44,565 nt of DNA from Anoxybacillus thermarum (lineage in GTDB: Bacteria > Bacillota > Bacilli > Bacillales > Anoxybacillaceae), in assembly GCF_000836725.1 (NCBI RefSeq), contig NZ_JXTH01000016.1, positions 1 to 44,565 of the forward strand, written 5' to 3'. The stretch's first letter is position 1. Each line of letters starts with the position of its first letter. Of the stretch, positions 1 to 8,035 are shown piece after piece. Made by a program: the position numbers and the translations under genes. The notes beneath the pieces were generated by a model. That model was not told where the DNA came from, made no database searches, and worked only from the letters and a program-made list of their open reading frames with translations.

Positions 1-294
1 CCAAGCGGGTTGAACAGGCCAAACGGAAGGCAGGACGGTTGTGGGCAGATGTGGTGCGTCAGAATCTACCGTGTCTGCAGCGGTCATCCGGGACGCCGAT
101 CCATCAAGCGTTGTCGGCGCTTCGGGATTTTGGTTGGGTGTAAAAAAATGGAATACAATATCATCACTTCAAGATGAGGGATGAGAGTCCAAAAGCGCTT
201 ACGATATCAATTCCTGAAAATGGTTCGCTAACTAGTGATTGACAACACCCGTAGTGAACCGAAAAAATGTTCTCCACAAAGTCTTGACTGACTC
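1..294 (+). mobile_element. 3' end of an insertion sequence (left copy)
   Basis: These 294 bases reappear without a mismatch as the reverse complement of 44270-44563. Identity stops abruptly at base 294, which marks the IS end. The element is incomplete: the window begins inside its transposase gene. After the transposase stop there are about 150 non-coding bases, long for a simple IS. The outer end carries TTGACT (284-289), a possible outward -35 box, but no -10 box follows at the right distance. I cannot name the family from this fragment. Confidence 0.85.
3..143 (+). pseudogene. transposase, C-terminal fragment
   Basis: An open frame runs from the window edge to TAA at 141-143 and gives the last 46 residues of a basic protein ending in LRDFGWV. 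It lies wholly inside the repeated IS segment and reads toward the IS end, as expected for a transposase C-terminus. The catalytic DDE residues would lie upstream, outside the window, so neither family nor activity can be judged. The type 'pseudogene' here means partial; the full copy may be intact on the chromosome. Confidence 0.6.
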
Positions 295-310
295 TTTTTC
301 TTTTTGCCCT

Positions 311-339
311 TTGTTAGTGAAAAGAAAATCTTGTATAAT
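311..339 (+). promoter_or_regulatory. sigma-A promoter of ktrB
   Basis: TTGTTA (311-316), a 17-base spacer and a perfect TATAAT (334-339) lie 37 bases before the ktrB start. The -35 box begins 17 bases after the IS end, so the insertion removed everything upstream of the core promoter but left the core itself intact. Confidence 0.7.
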
Positions 340-376
340 CGGAACATGTAACATACATACGAAAGAAGGATGGAGC

Positions 377-1692
377 ATGATTAAAACGTTAAAGCTCACT
401 CCCCTGCAATTGTTAGCTTGCATGTTTCTTTTTCTCGTCGTTGTCGGCGGGGTATTGTTGAAGCTGCCGATTGCAACAGAGAAGGAAATCAGCTGGATTG
501 ATGCGTTTTTTTTATCGACATCCGCAGCAACGGTGACTGGCTTAGCGCCGATTGATCCTAGCTCTACATTTACCGTATTTGGAGAAGTTGTTTTAATGGT
601 GCTTATTCAAGTTGGCGGACTTGGGATTATGACATTTGCGGTACTCGTTGTTATTGTGCTTGGAAAAAAATCGGGATGAAGCAGCGCATGTTGATGCAAG
701 AGGCGTTAAACCAACCGTCGCTCGGTGGCGTCATTCGTTTGGCGCGCAATTTACTGTTTTTTTCTTTATTTATGGAGTTTGTCGGCGCAGCGCTGCTGGC
801 AGTCGATTGGGTTCCGAAAATGGGTTGGGCGCAAGGGTTATATTATAGCCTTTTTCACACAATTGCATCGTTCAATAATGCCGGGTTTGCGTTATGGCCT
901 GATAATTTATCGCGCTTCGTCGGAGATCCGATCGTCAATGTGACGGTCACGTCATTAATTATCATCGGCGGGCTCGGTTTTACTGTCGTATTTGACGTAT
1001 TGTACCAACGCCGTTGGAGAAAGTTATCTCTCCATACGAAGTTGATGTTAGTCATGACGCTTGTTGTGAACATTGTGGCGATCATTGCCTTCTTCCTATT
1101 CGAACATAACAACCCAAAAACGCTCGGTTCCCTTTCGCTTCGTGAGCAACTATGGGCATCATATTTTCAAGGCATTACGCCGAGAACAGCAGGATTTAAT
1201 ACGATCGATATCGGTTCGCTTGAACAGCCAACAGCGATGCTTATGATTTTCCTTATGTTTATTGGAGCGGGAAGCACGTCGACAGGCGGAGGTATTAAAC
1301 TGACAACGTTTGCGGTCATTATTTTTGCGGTGATAAGTTTTTTAAAAGGAAAAGAAGAAACGGTCGTTTGGATGAGAGCGATTCGCCATACGATTATTTT
1401 ACGGGCATTGGCTATTGCGTCTATGAGCATGTTGTTTATTTTTGTTGTGACAATGATATTGACGCTTACAGAAAATGCTTCACTTCTTGCGCTTTTATTT
1501 GAAGTTGTATCCGCATTTGGTACAGTTGGCCTTTCGATGAATATGACATCGCATTTATCAGCGATCGGGAAAGTGCTCATTATTTGCGTCATGTTGTTTG
1601 GGAAATTAGGTCCGTTAACGCTCGTATATTCGATTGCGAAGCCGAAAAAAACAAATATTCGTTATCCGAGTGGCGATATATTGACAGGATGA
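377..1692 (+). pseudogene. ktrB: Ktr potassium uptake system, membrane subunit KtrB (frameshifted)
   Basis: KtrB is the ion-conducting subunit of the KtrAB K+/Na+ uptake system and works with a cytosolic nucleotide-binding ring (KtrA), which is not in this window. The four pore loops are visible: TVTGL near residue 53, then NNAGF, TAGFN and GTVGL in the second part. The C-terminus (NIRYP...TG) closely resembles B. subtilis KtrB. ATG 377 follows AAGGATGGAG. The first frame stops at 679; the rest reads from about 670 in the -1 frame to 1692. Restoring one A in the A7 run (664-670) gives about 438 residues, near the 445 of B. subtilis KtrB. It could be a mutation, a sequencing error or -1 frameshifting: the run is an A AAA AAA heptamer in the correct phase. 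Confidence 0.85.
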
Positions 1693-1693
1693 A

Positions 1694-1720
1694 AAAAGCG
1701 AGGGAGGCTCCCTCGCTTTT
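1694..1720. terminator. bidirectional terminator between ktrB and motB
   Basis: A perfect 8-bp stem GCGAGGGA / TCCCTCGC (1698-1705 and 1709-1716) with a three-base loop is flanked by A and T runs on both sides. It can therefore end both ktrB and the convergent motB transcript. It overlaps the motB stop codon region. Confidence 0.85.
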
Positions 1721-2474
1721 ATTGTGCAGGTTCTTGCGGCATAATTAAAATTTCGACCCGTCGGTTTTTCGCGCGTCCTTCAGGTGTAGCATTTGAGGCG
1801 ATTGGTTTAAACTCCCCGTACCCTTTTGCGCTAAATAACTGCGGGTTTAGCCTTGTATTTTCAAGCAATAGTTTCATAAAGTTGACGGCGCGCATAACGC
1901 TTAATTCCCAGTTCGAAGCAAATTTCGCATTGTTGATCGGCACGTTGTCTGTATGTCCGCTAATGACGATATTGCGCGGTGGATTCATGACAAGCAAGTT
2001 CGATATTTTTTTTGCGACATCGCGATATTGTGGCTTAATATCAGCGCTCCCTGAGTCGAATAACACATCGTTCGCAATCGTTACAAGCAATCCTTCTTCT
2101 GTCATCGCGACAGACAATTCTCTACTTAGTTGACTCGTTTTGACGTATTCGTTAAATTTACTTTGAATCTTTTTTAATTCCTCGTATTCTTCTTTTGAAA
2201 TTTTGACATACGGTTTTTGATTTGGCGAATCTTTAATGACCGAATCCATTTCTTCTCGTTCAATGGGACTTAAATATTGCAGCGCTCCCGTACCACCTGT
2301 GAATACGCTATTAAACGCACGTGCAATTTCCATAAATTTTTTTGAGTCAATTTGACTACTTGCGAATAAAACGATAAATAGCGCAAGCAACAACGTTAAT
2401 AAGTCGGCGTACGGAATTAGCCAGCTTTCATCGACATGTTCCTCATGATGATGTTTTTTATGCTTTTTCGCCAT
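1719..2474 (-). CDS. motB: flagellar stator protein MotB
   Basis: MotB anchors the proton-driven flagellar stator to peptidoglycan and carries the proton-accepting aspartate. The 251-residue protein has a basic, His-rich cytoplasmic N-terminus, the signature DESWLIPYADLLTLLLALF with Asp24 at the start of a single membrane helix (about 20-40), and a C-terminal OmpA-like peptidoglycan-binding domain (about 125-245) with GHTDN. The HVDESW and PYAD context matches the H+-type MotB rather than the Na+-type MotS/PomB, as far as can be judged by eye. Its start lies inside the end of motA (17-base overlap), so the two are translationally coupled. Confidence 0.95.
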   Translation of the reverse strand: MAKKHKKHHHEEHVDESWLIPYADLLTLLLALFIVLFASSQIDSKKFMEIARAFNSVFTGGTGALQYLSPIEREEMDSVIKDSPNQKPYVKISKEEYEELKKIQSKFNEYVKTSQLSRELSVAMTEEGLLVTIANDVLFDSGSADIKPQYRDVAKKISNLLVMNPPRNIVISGHTDNVPINNAKFASNWELSVMRAVNFMKLLLENTRLNPQLFSAKGYGEFKPIASNATPEGRAKNRRVEILIMPQEPAQ

Positions 2475-3258
2475 TATTTTGAGCTCCTTGTCCTAAAAGT
2501 TTTTGACGTTCGCTCATCGGTAAATAAGATGCTAATTTTTGTTCAATCGCCCGCGGTGCTTGTCCTTCAATGATTGAAAGCACGCCTTCAACCATCACTT
2601 GTCGCACTTTAATTTCTTCCTTCGATTTGCGTTTTAGCTTGTTCGCAAACGGATGCCAAAGAACGTATCCTGTAAAAATTCCCATGAGCGTCGCAACGAA
2701 CGCCGCACTAATCGCATGACCAAGACGTTCAATATCGGACATATCTTGAAGGGCAGCGATCAATCCGACGACGGCACCAAGTACCCCAAGCGTCGGAGCA
2801 TACGTTCCTGCCTGCGTAAAAATCGTTGCATTCGCTAAATGGCGTTCTTCCATCGCTTCAATTTCTTCAGTCATGACATCGCGAATAAATTCTTGTGATT
2901 GTCCGTCAATCGCTAAACTTAATCCGTTGCGCAAAAACGGGTCATCGATTTCGGCTACTTTTGCTTCTAACGCTAACAACCCCTCGCGGCGAGCGATGTT
3001 TGCCCACTCAACGAACAGCGGAATGAGTTCTTCAATTTTTGGCGTATTTGATTCTTTAAAAATGACTCCGAATAACTTTGGCACTTTCGAAATTTCTTTC
3101 GTTGGAAAGGCGATCGTGACGGCGGCCGCTGTCCCTAATAAAATGATTAAAATCGCAGCAGGGTTAATGAGTACAGCCGGGCTTACCCCTTTAAACACCA
3201 TTCCGACACCGACAGCGATAATGCCAAGAATGAGCCCGATTAAGGACGTACGGTCCAT
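2458..3258 (-). CDS. motA: flagellar stator protein MotA
   Basis: MotA is the multi-spanning stator subunit that turns proton flow through MotAB into torque on the rotor. The 266-residue protein has the expected helices, the conserved segment GTYAPTLGVLGAVVGL with its channel proline, and a basic/acidic cytoplasmic loop (about 80-150). I chose ATG 3258 (MDRTSL...), which follows GAGGTGAT at good spacing; an upstream ATG at 3372 would add 38 residues that do not look like MotA and overlap the pssA terminator. A TATGAT box lies upstream, but no convincing -35 or sigma-D promoter is visible. Confidence 0.95.
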   Translation of the reverse strand: MDRTSLIGLILGIIAVGVGMVFKGVSPAVLINPAAILIILLGTAAAVTIAFPTKEISKVPKLFGVIFKESNTPKIEELIPLFVEWANIARREGLLALEAKVAEIDDPFLRNGLSLAIDGQSQEFIRDVMTEEIEAMEERHLANATIFTQAGTYAPTLGVLGAVVGLIAALQDMSDIERLGHAISAAFVATLMGIFTGYVLWHPFANKLKRKSKEEIKVRQVMVEGVLSIIEGQAPRAIEQKLASYLPMSERQKLLGQGAQNNGEKA

Positions 3259-3343
3259 GATATCACCTCTAGTCGTAGAATGAAAAATAAATCCAAGTTT
3301 ATCATATAACTTATCCGAATGTTTGAAAAGGGAAATTTGTACG

Positions 3344-3375
3344 AAAAAAACCCTTGAAGTGGGAAACTTCAAGGG
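3344..3375 (-). terminator. terminator of pssA
   Basis: A perfect 10-bp stem CCCTTGAAGT / ACTTCAAGGG (3351-3360 and 3366-3375) with a five-base loop starts right after the pssA stop codon. On the minus strand it is followed by seven Ts (A7 at 3344-3350). It separates pssA from motA-motB. Confidence 0.9.
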
Positions 3376-3915
3376 TTACATTTTCTTTAATCGGAATGAA
3401 CCGACCATTAAAAGTGAAAGCGTAAAAATAATAAAAATAAAGACGTAAGGCGGGAAGTAATGAATCGTTAAGTAGCTGAGCGTCAATAAACAACCTGCCG
3501 CTGTGATCGGCAAACCGGTAAAATATCCGTTGTTTTCCGTAATGTTAAATCGTGCTAAGCGAAAAGCGCCGCAACCGATATAAAAAATCGTAAAAAATGA
3601 GCCGGGTGCGCCAAATTCATGCAATAATCCTTGATAAAGTAATAGTGCAGGTGCTACTCCAAATGATATAATATCACTCATTGAGTCCAATTGTTTCCCT
3701 AAGTCAGATTCAATATTCATTTTCCGAGCGACCGTTCCGTCAAAACGATCGGCAAGTGCTGCCAAAAAAATAAACAATACAGATACGTTTAGCTGGCCTT
3801 TTACCGCAAATAAAATCGCAAAGCCTCCTAGGCTTAAATTTGTCAACGTCAATACGTTTGCCGTATGCGCTTTAAGTTTTTTGATGGTATGATCAATATA
3901 ATCAGATAAAAACAT
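3376..3915 (-). CDS. pssA: CDP-diacylglycerol-serine O-phosphatidyltransferase (phosphatidylserine synthase)
   Basis: PssA makes phosphatidylserine from CDP-diacylglycerol and L-serine in the membrane, the first committed step to phosphatidylethanolamine. The 179-residue protein has the full CDP-alcohol phosphotransferase signature: Asp56, Asp59-Gly60, Ala63-Arg64, Gly73, Asp77 and Asp81, between membrane helices. ATG 3915 follows AAAGGAGTGAA. The next step (psd) is encoded just across the intergenic region on the other strand; in B. subtilis pssA and psd are, as I recall, co-directional in one operon, so the divergent arrangement differs. Confidence 0.95.
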   Translation of the reverse strand: MFLSDYIDHTIKKLKAHTANVLTLTNLSLGGFAILFAVKGQLNVSVLFIFLAALADRFDGTVARKMNIESDLGKQLDSMSDIISFGVAPALLLYQGLLHEFGAPGSFFTIFYIGCGAFRLARFNITENNGYFTGLPITAAGCLLTLSYLTIHYFPPYVFIFIIFTLSLLMVGSFRLKKM

Positions 3916-4039
3916 ACACGTTCACTCCTTTATTAAAATCGTGCCGACCCACTTGCCAAAAATATCACTCGGTTACTAATATTTTATTGATAATAAGCAA
4001 ACTAGTAAAGGATATTCTTTACTTTAGGAGGGAAAATCG

Positions 4040-4837
4040 TTGGTTAAATGGCTATATCGCCTATTCATTGAATTGACAAATCATCCTTTCACATCTAAGT
4101 GGCTCGCTTCGTTTACGCGCTCAAAATGGAGCCGGTGGGTTATTCCATCTTATGCGAAAGTATATAAAGTCAATGAAGAAGAAATGGAAAAAAAGTTGCA
4201 CGAATATGAAACGCTTCAACAATTGTTTATCCGTTCGCTAAAAAAAGGACTTCGTCCGATCGATGAACATCCAGATAGTGTCGTAAGTCCTGTCGATGCC
4301 GTTATTGAAGATGTCGGCATCATTACAGATAAAAAAGAAATCATCGTCAAAGGAAAAATGTACTCCATTCGTGAGATGCTTGGCGATGATCGGATCGCTG
4401 AAAAGTATTTGCATGGAACGTTTATTATTTTGTATTTAAGTCCGAGCCATTATCATCGTATTCATAGCCCAATATGTGGGGAAGTTGTGAAGCAGTGGGA
4501 GCTCGGTGGCAAGTCATACCCTGTTAACCGTCTCGGATTGAAATATGGTAAAGATCCGCTTTCTAAAAATTACAGAAGAATTACTGAACTGTGTACAAAT
4601 GGTATGCATACAGCCATTGTGAAAGTCGGAGCGATGTTTGTCAACAGCATTGAATTAACACATGAACATGACTATGTGAACAAAGGGGAAGAAATCGGAT
4701 ATTTTTCGTTCGGTTCAACCGTTGTGTTATTGTTTGAAAAAGGCGCTTTTACGCTAGATGAACAAATTATTCCGCCACTTGAAGTAAAAATGGGGCAACG
4801 TCTCGGCTTTTTTGCGCAAAAGAAAAAGAGCCAGTAA
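4040..4837 (+). CDS. psd: phosphatidylserine decarboxylase proenzyme
   Basis: Psd decarboxylates phosphatidylserine to phosphatidylethanolamine. It is made as a proenzyme that cleaves itself between Gly and Ser of a GST motif, leaving a pyruvoyl cofactor. Here the motif is FGST, with Gly225-Ser226, so beta and alpha chains of about 225 and 40 residues are expected. SPVDA (near residue 86) and HYHRIHSP (about 137-144) are the usual active-site segments. Length is 265 residues. The start is a TTG codon, chosen because it follows TAGGAGGG at good spacing. The psd end overlaps the sda terminator stem. Confidence 0.94.
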   Translation: MVKWLYRLFIELTNHPFTSKWLASFTRSKWSRWVIPSYAKVYKVNEEEMEKKLHEYETLQQLFIRSLKKGLRPIDEHPDSVVSPVDAVIEDVGIITDKKEIIVKGKMYSIREMLGDDRIAEKYLHGTFIILYLSPSHYHRIHSPICGEVVKQWELGGKSYPVNRLGLKYGKDPLSKNYRRITELCTNGMHTAIVKVGAMFVNSIELTHEHDYVNKGEEIGYFSFGSTVVLLFEKGAFTLDEQIIPPLEVKMGQRLGFFAQKKKSQ

Positions 4838-4847
4838 CTAAGGGCTC
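4817..4847 (-). terminator. terminator of sda
   Basis: On the minus strand GAGCC, a ten-base loop and GGCTC are followed by TTTTTCTTTT. The stem (4828-4832 with 4843-4847) lies partly inside the end of psd. The plus strand has no T run after the stem, so it should act mainly on sda. Confidence 0.7.
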
Positions 4848-4848
4848 A

Positions 4849-4989
4849 TCACGAAGATTGTTTAATTTTATGGTCCAAATGGCGACGGAAAATTTCACGT
4901 TCAATAAGTTGAATAAATTCTTTACTTAATTGTAATTCTTTCGCTTTGTAGTATGACTCAATTAACAAGTCGTCAGGCAAACATTTCAT
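4849..4989 (-). CDS. sda: checkpoint protein Sda, inhibitor of sporulation kinase
   Basis: Sda blocks the sporulation kinase KinA, and so phosphorelay flow to Spo0A, when replication is ongoing or DNA is damaged. The protein has 46 residues, the same length as B. subtilis Sda, with the matching core [11 protein letters not shown] and KEFIQLIE and a two-helix hairpin layout. Leu21 and Phe25, at the kinase-contact surface as I recall it, are present. GAGGAGG precedes ATG 4989. It lies before yqeG, as in B. subtilis, but points away from it. The upstream region holds DnaA boxes and a LexA-like palindrome, fitting replication and damage control. Confidence 0.93.
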   Translation of the reverse strand: MKCLPDDLLIESYYKAKELQLSKEFIQLIEREIFRRHLDHKIKQSS

Positions 4990-5005
4990 TTTTTTCGCCT
5001 CCTCG

Positions 5006-5027
5006 GTATACATGGAAAGATGTATAC
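5006..5027. promoter_or_regulatory. inverted repeat in the sda leader, possible operator
   Basis: GTATACAT and ATGTATAC are perfect 8-base arms separated by six bases, 17 to 38 bases before the sda start codon and just upstream of its ribosome binding site. I do not recognise a regulator for it. It could be an operator or a short RNA hairpin in the sda leader. Confidence 0.45.
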
Positions 5028-5071
5028 ATATAATGGTAGGTTTATCTTCACTTTACCATAAATCAAACATA

Positions 5072-5085
5072 AGAACAATTGTTCT
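5072..5085. promoter_or_regulatory. LexA (SOS) box candidate upstream of sda
   Basis: AGAACAATTGTTCT is a perfect 14-base palindrome with the GAAC-N4-GTTC core of Gram-positive LexA/DinR boxes. It overlaps the -35 of a weak candidate sda promoter on the minus strand (TTGTTC, 17 bases, TAAAGT). In B. subtilis sda responds to DNA damage; whether LexA binds directly here is inference. Confidence 0.5.
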
Positions 5086-5087
5086 AA

Positions 5088-5187
5088 TTATCCACATTTG
5101 TTGGTGGATAAGTTGTGGATTTGTTGTTTATAACGATGAAGAAATGTTGAAAAATGAATGTGGATCATGTGTATAAAGTTATCCACA
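5088..5187. promoter_or_regulatory. DnaA-box cluster between sda and yqeG
   Basis: Two perfect DnaA boxes TTATCCACA lie at 5088-5096 and 5179-5187. Minus-strand boxes with one mismatch lie at 5103-5111, 5159-5167 and 5168-5176, and a two-mismatch box at 5114-5122. So there are six boxes in 100 bases on both strands. In B. subtilis DnaA binds this intergenic region, affecting sda transcription and titrating DnaA, so the layout looks conserved. Confidence 0.85.
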
Positions 5188-5268
5188 TGATGTGAAAAAC
5201 GTCGGATTTTGTCGAAAAATTTTACAATTTGTTTATTTATGTAAAAAAGAGAGAAGGAATGAGGACGT

Positions 5269-5781
5269 ATGTTAAAATATTTTTTGCCGAACGAACATGC
5301 GAAAAGTATTTTTGAAATTACCCCAGAACATTTAAAACAAAAAGGGATAAAAGGAATTATTACAGATTTAGATAACACGTTAATTGAATGGGATCGTCCG
5401 CTTGCGACGCCTGACGTTGTTCGGTGGTTTGAACAAATGAAACAAAGCGGCATTCAAGTTACCGTCGTATCCAATAACAACAAAAAGCGAGTGGAAGCGT
5501 TCGCTAAGCCGCTTGGCATTCCGTTCATTTTCGAGGCGCGCAAGCCGTTGACGCGAGCGTTTCAACAAGCGTTGCGCGACATGAAATTGAAAAAAGAAGA
5601 AGTTGTCGTCATTGGCGATCAACTTCTTACCGATGTATTCGGTGGCAACCGGCTCGGATTACATACGATTTTAGTCGTTCCTGTTGCGCAAACGGACGGT
5701 TTTTTTACTCGGATGAACCGAAACATTGAACGAAAAATTTTAAATATAATGCGAAAAAAAGGTATGATTCATTGGGAGTGA
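5269..5781 (+). CDS. yqeG: YqeG, HAD-superfamily phosphatase
   Basis: A 170-residue HAD (subfamily IIIA) phosphatase of the YqeG family; the physiological substrate is unknown. The HAD motifs are in order: DLDNTL with nucleophile and acid/base Asp33 and Asp35, VSNNN near 67-71, the Lys92 of motif III, and GDQLLTD with Asp117 and Asp122. ATG 5269 follows AGAAGGAATGAGG. It is the first gene of the plus-strand cluster that continues with yqeH, overlapping the yqeH leader, and transcription would cross the DnaA-box cluster. Confidence 0.93.
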   Translation: MLKYFLPNEHAKSIFEITPEHLKQKGIKGIITDLDNTLIEWDRPLATPDVVRWFEQMKQSGIQVTVVSNNNKKRVEAFAKPLGIPFIFEARKPLTRAFQQALRDMKLKKEEVVVIGDQLLTDVFGGNRLGLHTILVVPVAQTDGFFTRMNRNIERKILNIMRKKGMIHWE

Positions 5782-5786
5782 TAAAG

Positions 5787-6890
5787 ATGAGTGAACAAAT
5801 GATTTGCATTGGATGTGGAGTAACGATTCAAACGGAAGATGAAAAGAAAATCGGATATGCGCCCCCTTCAGCGCTAGAGAAAGATCCAATCATTTGCCAA
5901 CGCTGTTTTCGATTAAAACATTACAACGAAGTGCAAGACGTGTCGTTAACGGATGACGACTTTTTAAACATTTTGCACGGCATCGGACAAGCAGACGGAT
6001 TAGTCGTGAAAATTGTTGATATTTTTGATTTTAACGGTAGCTGGCTGCCAGGACTACATCGATTTGTCGGGAAAAAAGATGTGCTGCTTGTCGGCAACAA
6101 AGTCGATTTATTGCCAAAATCCGTAAAACATGAAAAAGTGACGCAGTGGATGAAACAATCCGCTCGCGAACTCGGTTTGCAGCCGCGCGACGTCTTTTTA
6201 GTGAGCGCCAATAAAGGATATGGAATGAAAGAAGCGATGGCAGCGATTGATGAATACCGCAACGGAAAAGACGTGTATGTCGTCGGTTGTACGAACGTTG
6301 GGAAATCAACGTTTATTAATCGCATCATTAAAGAAGCAACAGGAAAAGGCAATGTCATTACGACATCGTATTTCCCGGGAACGACGCTTGATATGATTGA
6401 AATACCGCTCGATGACGGCTCGGCTCTTTATGATACGCCAGGAATTATTAACCATCATCAAATGGCGCATTTCGTCGATAAAAAAGATTTAAAAGTCATT
6501 ACGCCAAAGAAAGAAATTAAACCGAAAGTGTATCAATTAAATGAACAACAAACGTTATTTTTCGGAGGGCTGGCTCGGTTAGATTATGTAAGCGGTGGAA
6601 GACGTCCATTTGTATGTTATATGTCAAATGAATTGTTTATTCATCGAACGAAGCGTGACCATGCGGATGAGTTGTATGAGAAACATCTTGGGGAATTGTT
6701 GCAGCCACCGCGCAAAAGCTATTGCGAGCAATTGCCGCCGCTTGTTGCCCATCATTTCACATTAAAAGAACCGAAAACAGATATTGTTTTTTCGGGGCTC
6801 GGTTGGGTGACATGTCATGAACCTGGCGCTCATGTCGTTGCGTATGCGCCAAAAGGTGTCGGTGTCATGTTGCGCAGATCGCTCATTTAA
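5787..6890 (+). CDS. yqeH: YqeH, circularly permuted ribosome-assembly GTPase
   Basis: YqeH is needed for 30S subunit biogenesis. The 367-residue protein begins with a zinc finger (Cys7, Cys10, Cys37, Cys40), then has a permuted GTPase domain in the order G4 NKVD (104-107), G5 SANKG (140-144), G1 GCTNVGKS (167-174), G2 threonines near 199-200 and G3 DTPG (216-219). A C-terminal domain follows. I chose ATG 5787, five bases past the yqeG stop and preceded by GGGAGTGA; an in-frame TTG at 5772 is less well placed. Confidence 0.95.
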   Translation: MSEQMICIGCGVTIQTEDEKKIGYAPPSALEKDPIICQRCFRLKHYNEVQDVSLTDDDFLNILHGIGQADGLVVKIVDIFDFNGSWLPGLHRFVGKKDVLLVGNKVDLLPKSVKHEKVTQWMKQSARELGLQPRDVFLVSANKGYGMKEAMAAIDEYRNGKDVYVVGCTNVGKSTFINRIIKEATGKGNVITTSYFPGTTLDMIEIPLDDGSALYDTPGIINHHQMAHFVDKKDLKVITPKKEIKPKVYQLNEQQTLFFGGLARLDYVSGGRRPFVCYMSNELFIHRTKRDHADELYEKHLGELLQPPRKSYCEQLPPLVAHHFTLKEPKTDIVFSGLGWVTCHEPGAHVVAYAPKGVGVMLRRSLI

Positions 6891-6910
6891 CAGAAGAGGG
6901 GGAGAGGAAC

Positions 6911-7738
6911 GTGAAGTTATTCGGTCTAATTGGTTGTCCTGTTCATCATTCATTATCACCGCTTATGCATAACGATGCGTTTCAATCGTTACGTATCGAT
7001 GCGCATTATCATGCGTTTCATGTTGAACCTCACCTGTTAAAAGAGGCGGTGCAAGGGTTAAAAGCGTTACAATGTGCAGGGTTTAATGTGACGATTCCAC
7101 ATAAAACAGCGGTGATGGCGTATATGGATGAACTTGATGAAACGGCAAAACAAATGGGGGCAGTCAATACAGTCGTCAATGAAAATGGGAAATGGATTGG
7201 TTATAATACAGATGGTGAAGGGTTTGTCCGAGCGTTATGTGAGCAAATGAACATCGACTTATCGGGTGCGCGCATTTTGCTTGTTGGTGCAGGGGGAGCG
7301 GCGCGCGGCATTTATTTTACTCTTTTGAAACATCGTGTCTCTGCCGTTGATGTATGTAATCGTACCGCAGGAAAGGCGGAGACGTTTATTGCAAAACAAA
7401 CATCTTCTGTTTACTCGCTTGAGGAAGCAGAGGAACGTTTAGGGGAGTATGATATTATTATTAATACAACATCTGTCGGTATGTATCCGAACGTCGATGC
7501 GATGCCTATTTCTCTTCAAACGTTAAAAAAAGGAACGATCGTCAGCGATATTATTTACAATCCGCTGATGACAAAATGGCTGCAAGAAGCAAAAGAGAGG
7601 GGAGCGCGCGTGCAAAACGGCGTCGGCATGTTCGTCTACCAAGGTGCACTAGCGTTTGAAAAATGGACAGGGATCTTTCCGGATACAAAACGGATGGAAA
7701 AAGTTGTAATACAACAGCTAGGAGGAAAAACATGTTAA
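6911..7738 (+). CDS. aroE: shikimate dehydrogenase (NADP+)
   Basis: AroE reduces 3-dehydroshikimate to shikimate with NADPH in the aromatic amino acid pathway. The 275-residue protein has the substrate-binding serines in SLSPLMHN (14-21), catalytic Lys65 in NVTIPHK, the Asp101 region YNTDG, the dinucleotide-binding loop GAGGAARG (126-133) and NTTSVGM. The start is GTG 6911 after GGGGGAGAGG. Its last seven bases overlap the start of yhbY. As in B. subtilis, aroE sits among ribosome-assembly genes. Confidence 0.96.
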   Translation: MKLFGLIGCPVHHSLSPLMHNDAFQSLRIDAHYHAFHVEPHLLKEAVQGLKALQCAGFNVTIPHKTAVMAYMDELDETAKQMGAVNTVVNENGKWIGYNTDGEGFVRALCEQMNIDLSGARILLVGAGGAARGIYFTLLKHRVSAVDVCNRTAGKAETFIAKQTSSVYSLEEAEERLGEYDIIINTTSVGMYPNVDAMPISLQTLKKGTIVSDIIYNPLMTKWLQEAKERGARVQNGVGMFVYQGALAFEKWTGIFPDTKRMEKVVIQQLGGKTC

Positions 7739-8025
7739 CAGGAAAACAAAAGCGATTTTTACGTTCTTTAGCCCATCATTTAACGCCAATTTTTCAAGTC
7801 GGAAAGGGCGGCGTGAACGACAATATGATTAAACAAATTGTTGATGCCCTCGAAGCGAGAGAGCTCATTAAAGTAAGCGTGTTAAAAAACTGCGAAGAGG
7901 AAAAAGAAGTGATTGCCGAGCAGCTAGCGAGCGGAGCAGGGGCGGAAGTCGTCCAACTGATCGGTCATACGATTGTGTTATACAAAGAGTCTCGTGAACG
8001 AAAGCAAATTGTGTTACCAAAATAG
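7732..8025 (+). CDS. yhbY: YhbY/YqeI, CRM-domain RNA-binding protein
   Basis: A 97-residue single-domain CRS1-YhbY (CRM) protein. Such proteins bind RNA and associate with pre-50S ribosomal particles; the exact role in bacilli is not settled. The signature [13 protein letters not shown] (about 24-36) carries the GxxG-type loop. ATG 7732 follows AGGAGG directly; a frame extension upstream would run into aroE coding sequence. It overlaps aroE by seven bases (ATGTTAA), so translation is probably coupled. Confidence 0.93.
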   Translation: MLTGKQKRFLRSLAHHLTPIFQVGKGGVNDNMIKQIVDALEARELIKVSVLKNCEEEKEVIAEQLASGAGAEVVQLIGHTIVLYKESRERKQIVLPK

Positions 8026-8035
8026 GAGCGATGCA

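Noticed and set aside
284-312. Outward IS promoter starting from TTGACT
   Set aside because: No -10 box is present at 15-19 bases. The ktrB promoter uses TTGTTA at 311 instead.
3258-3372. Longer MotA N-terminus starting at 3372
   Set aside because: The extra 38 residues overlap the pssA terminator, are not MotA-like, and ATG 3258 has the good ribosome binding site.
5088-5453. Minus-strand 121-residue ORF opposite yqeG
   Set aside because: It is antisense to yqeG codons and the DnaA-box region, shows no protein-like motif, and lacks a ribosome binding site.
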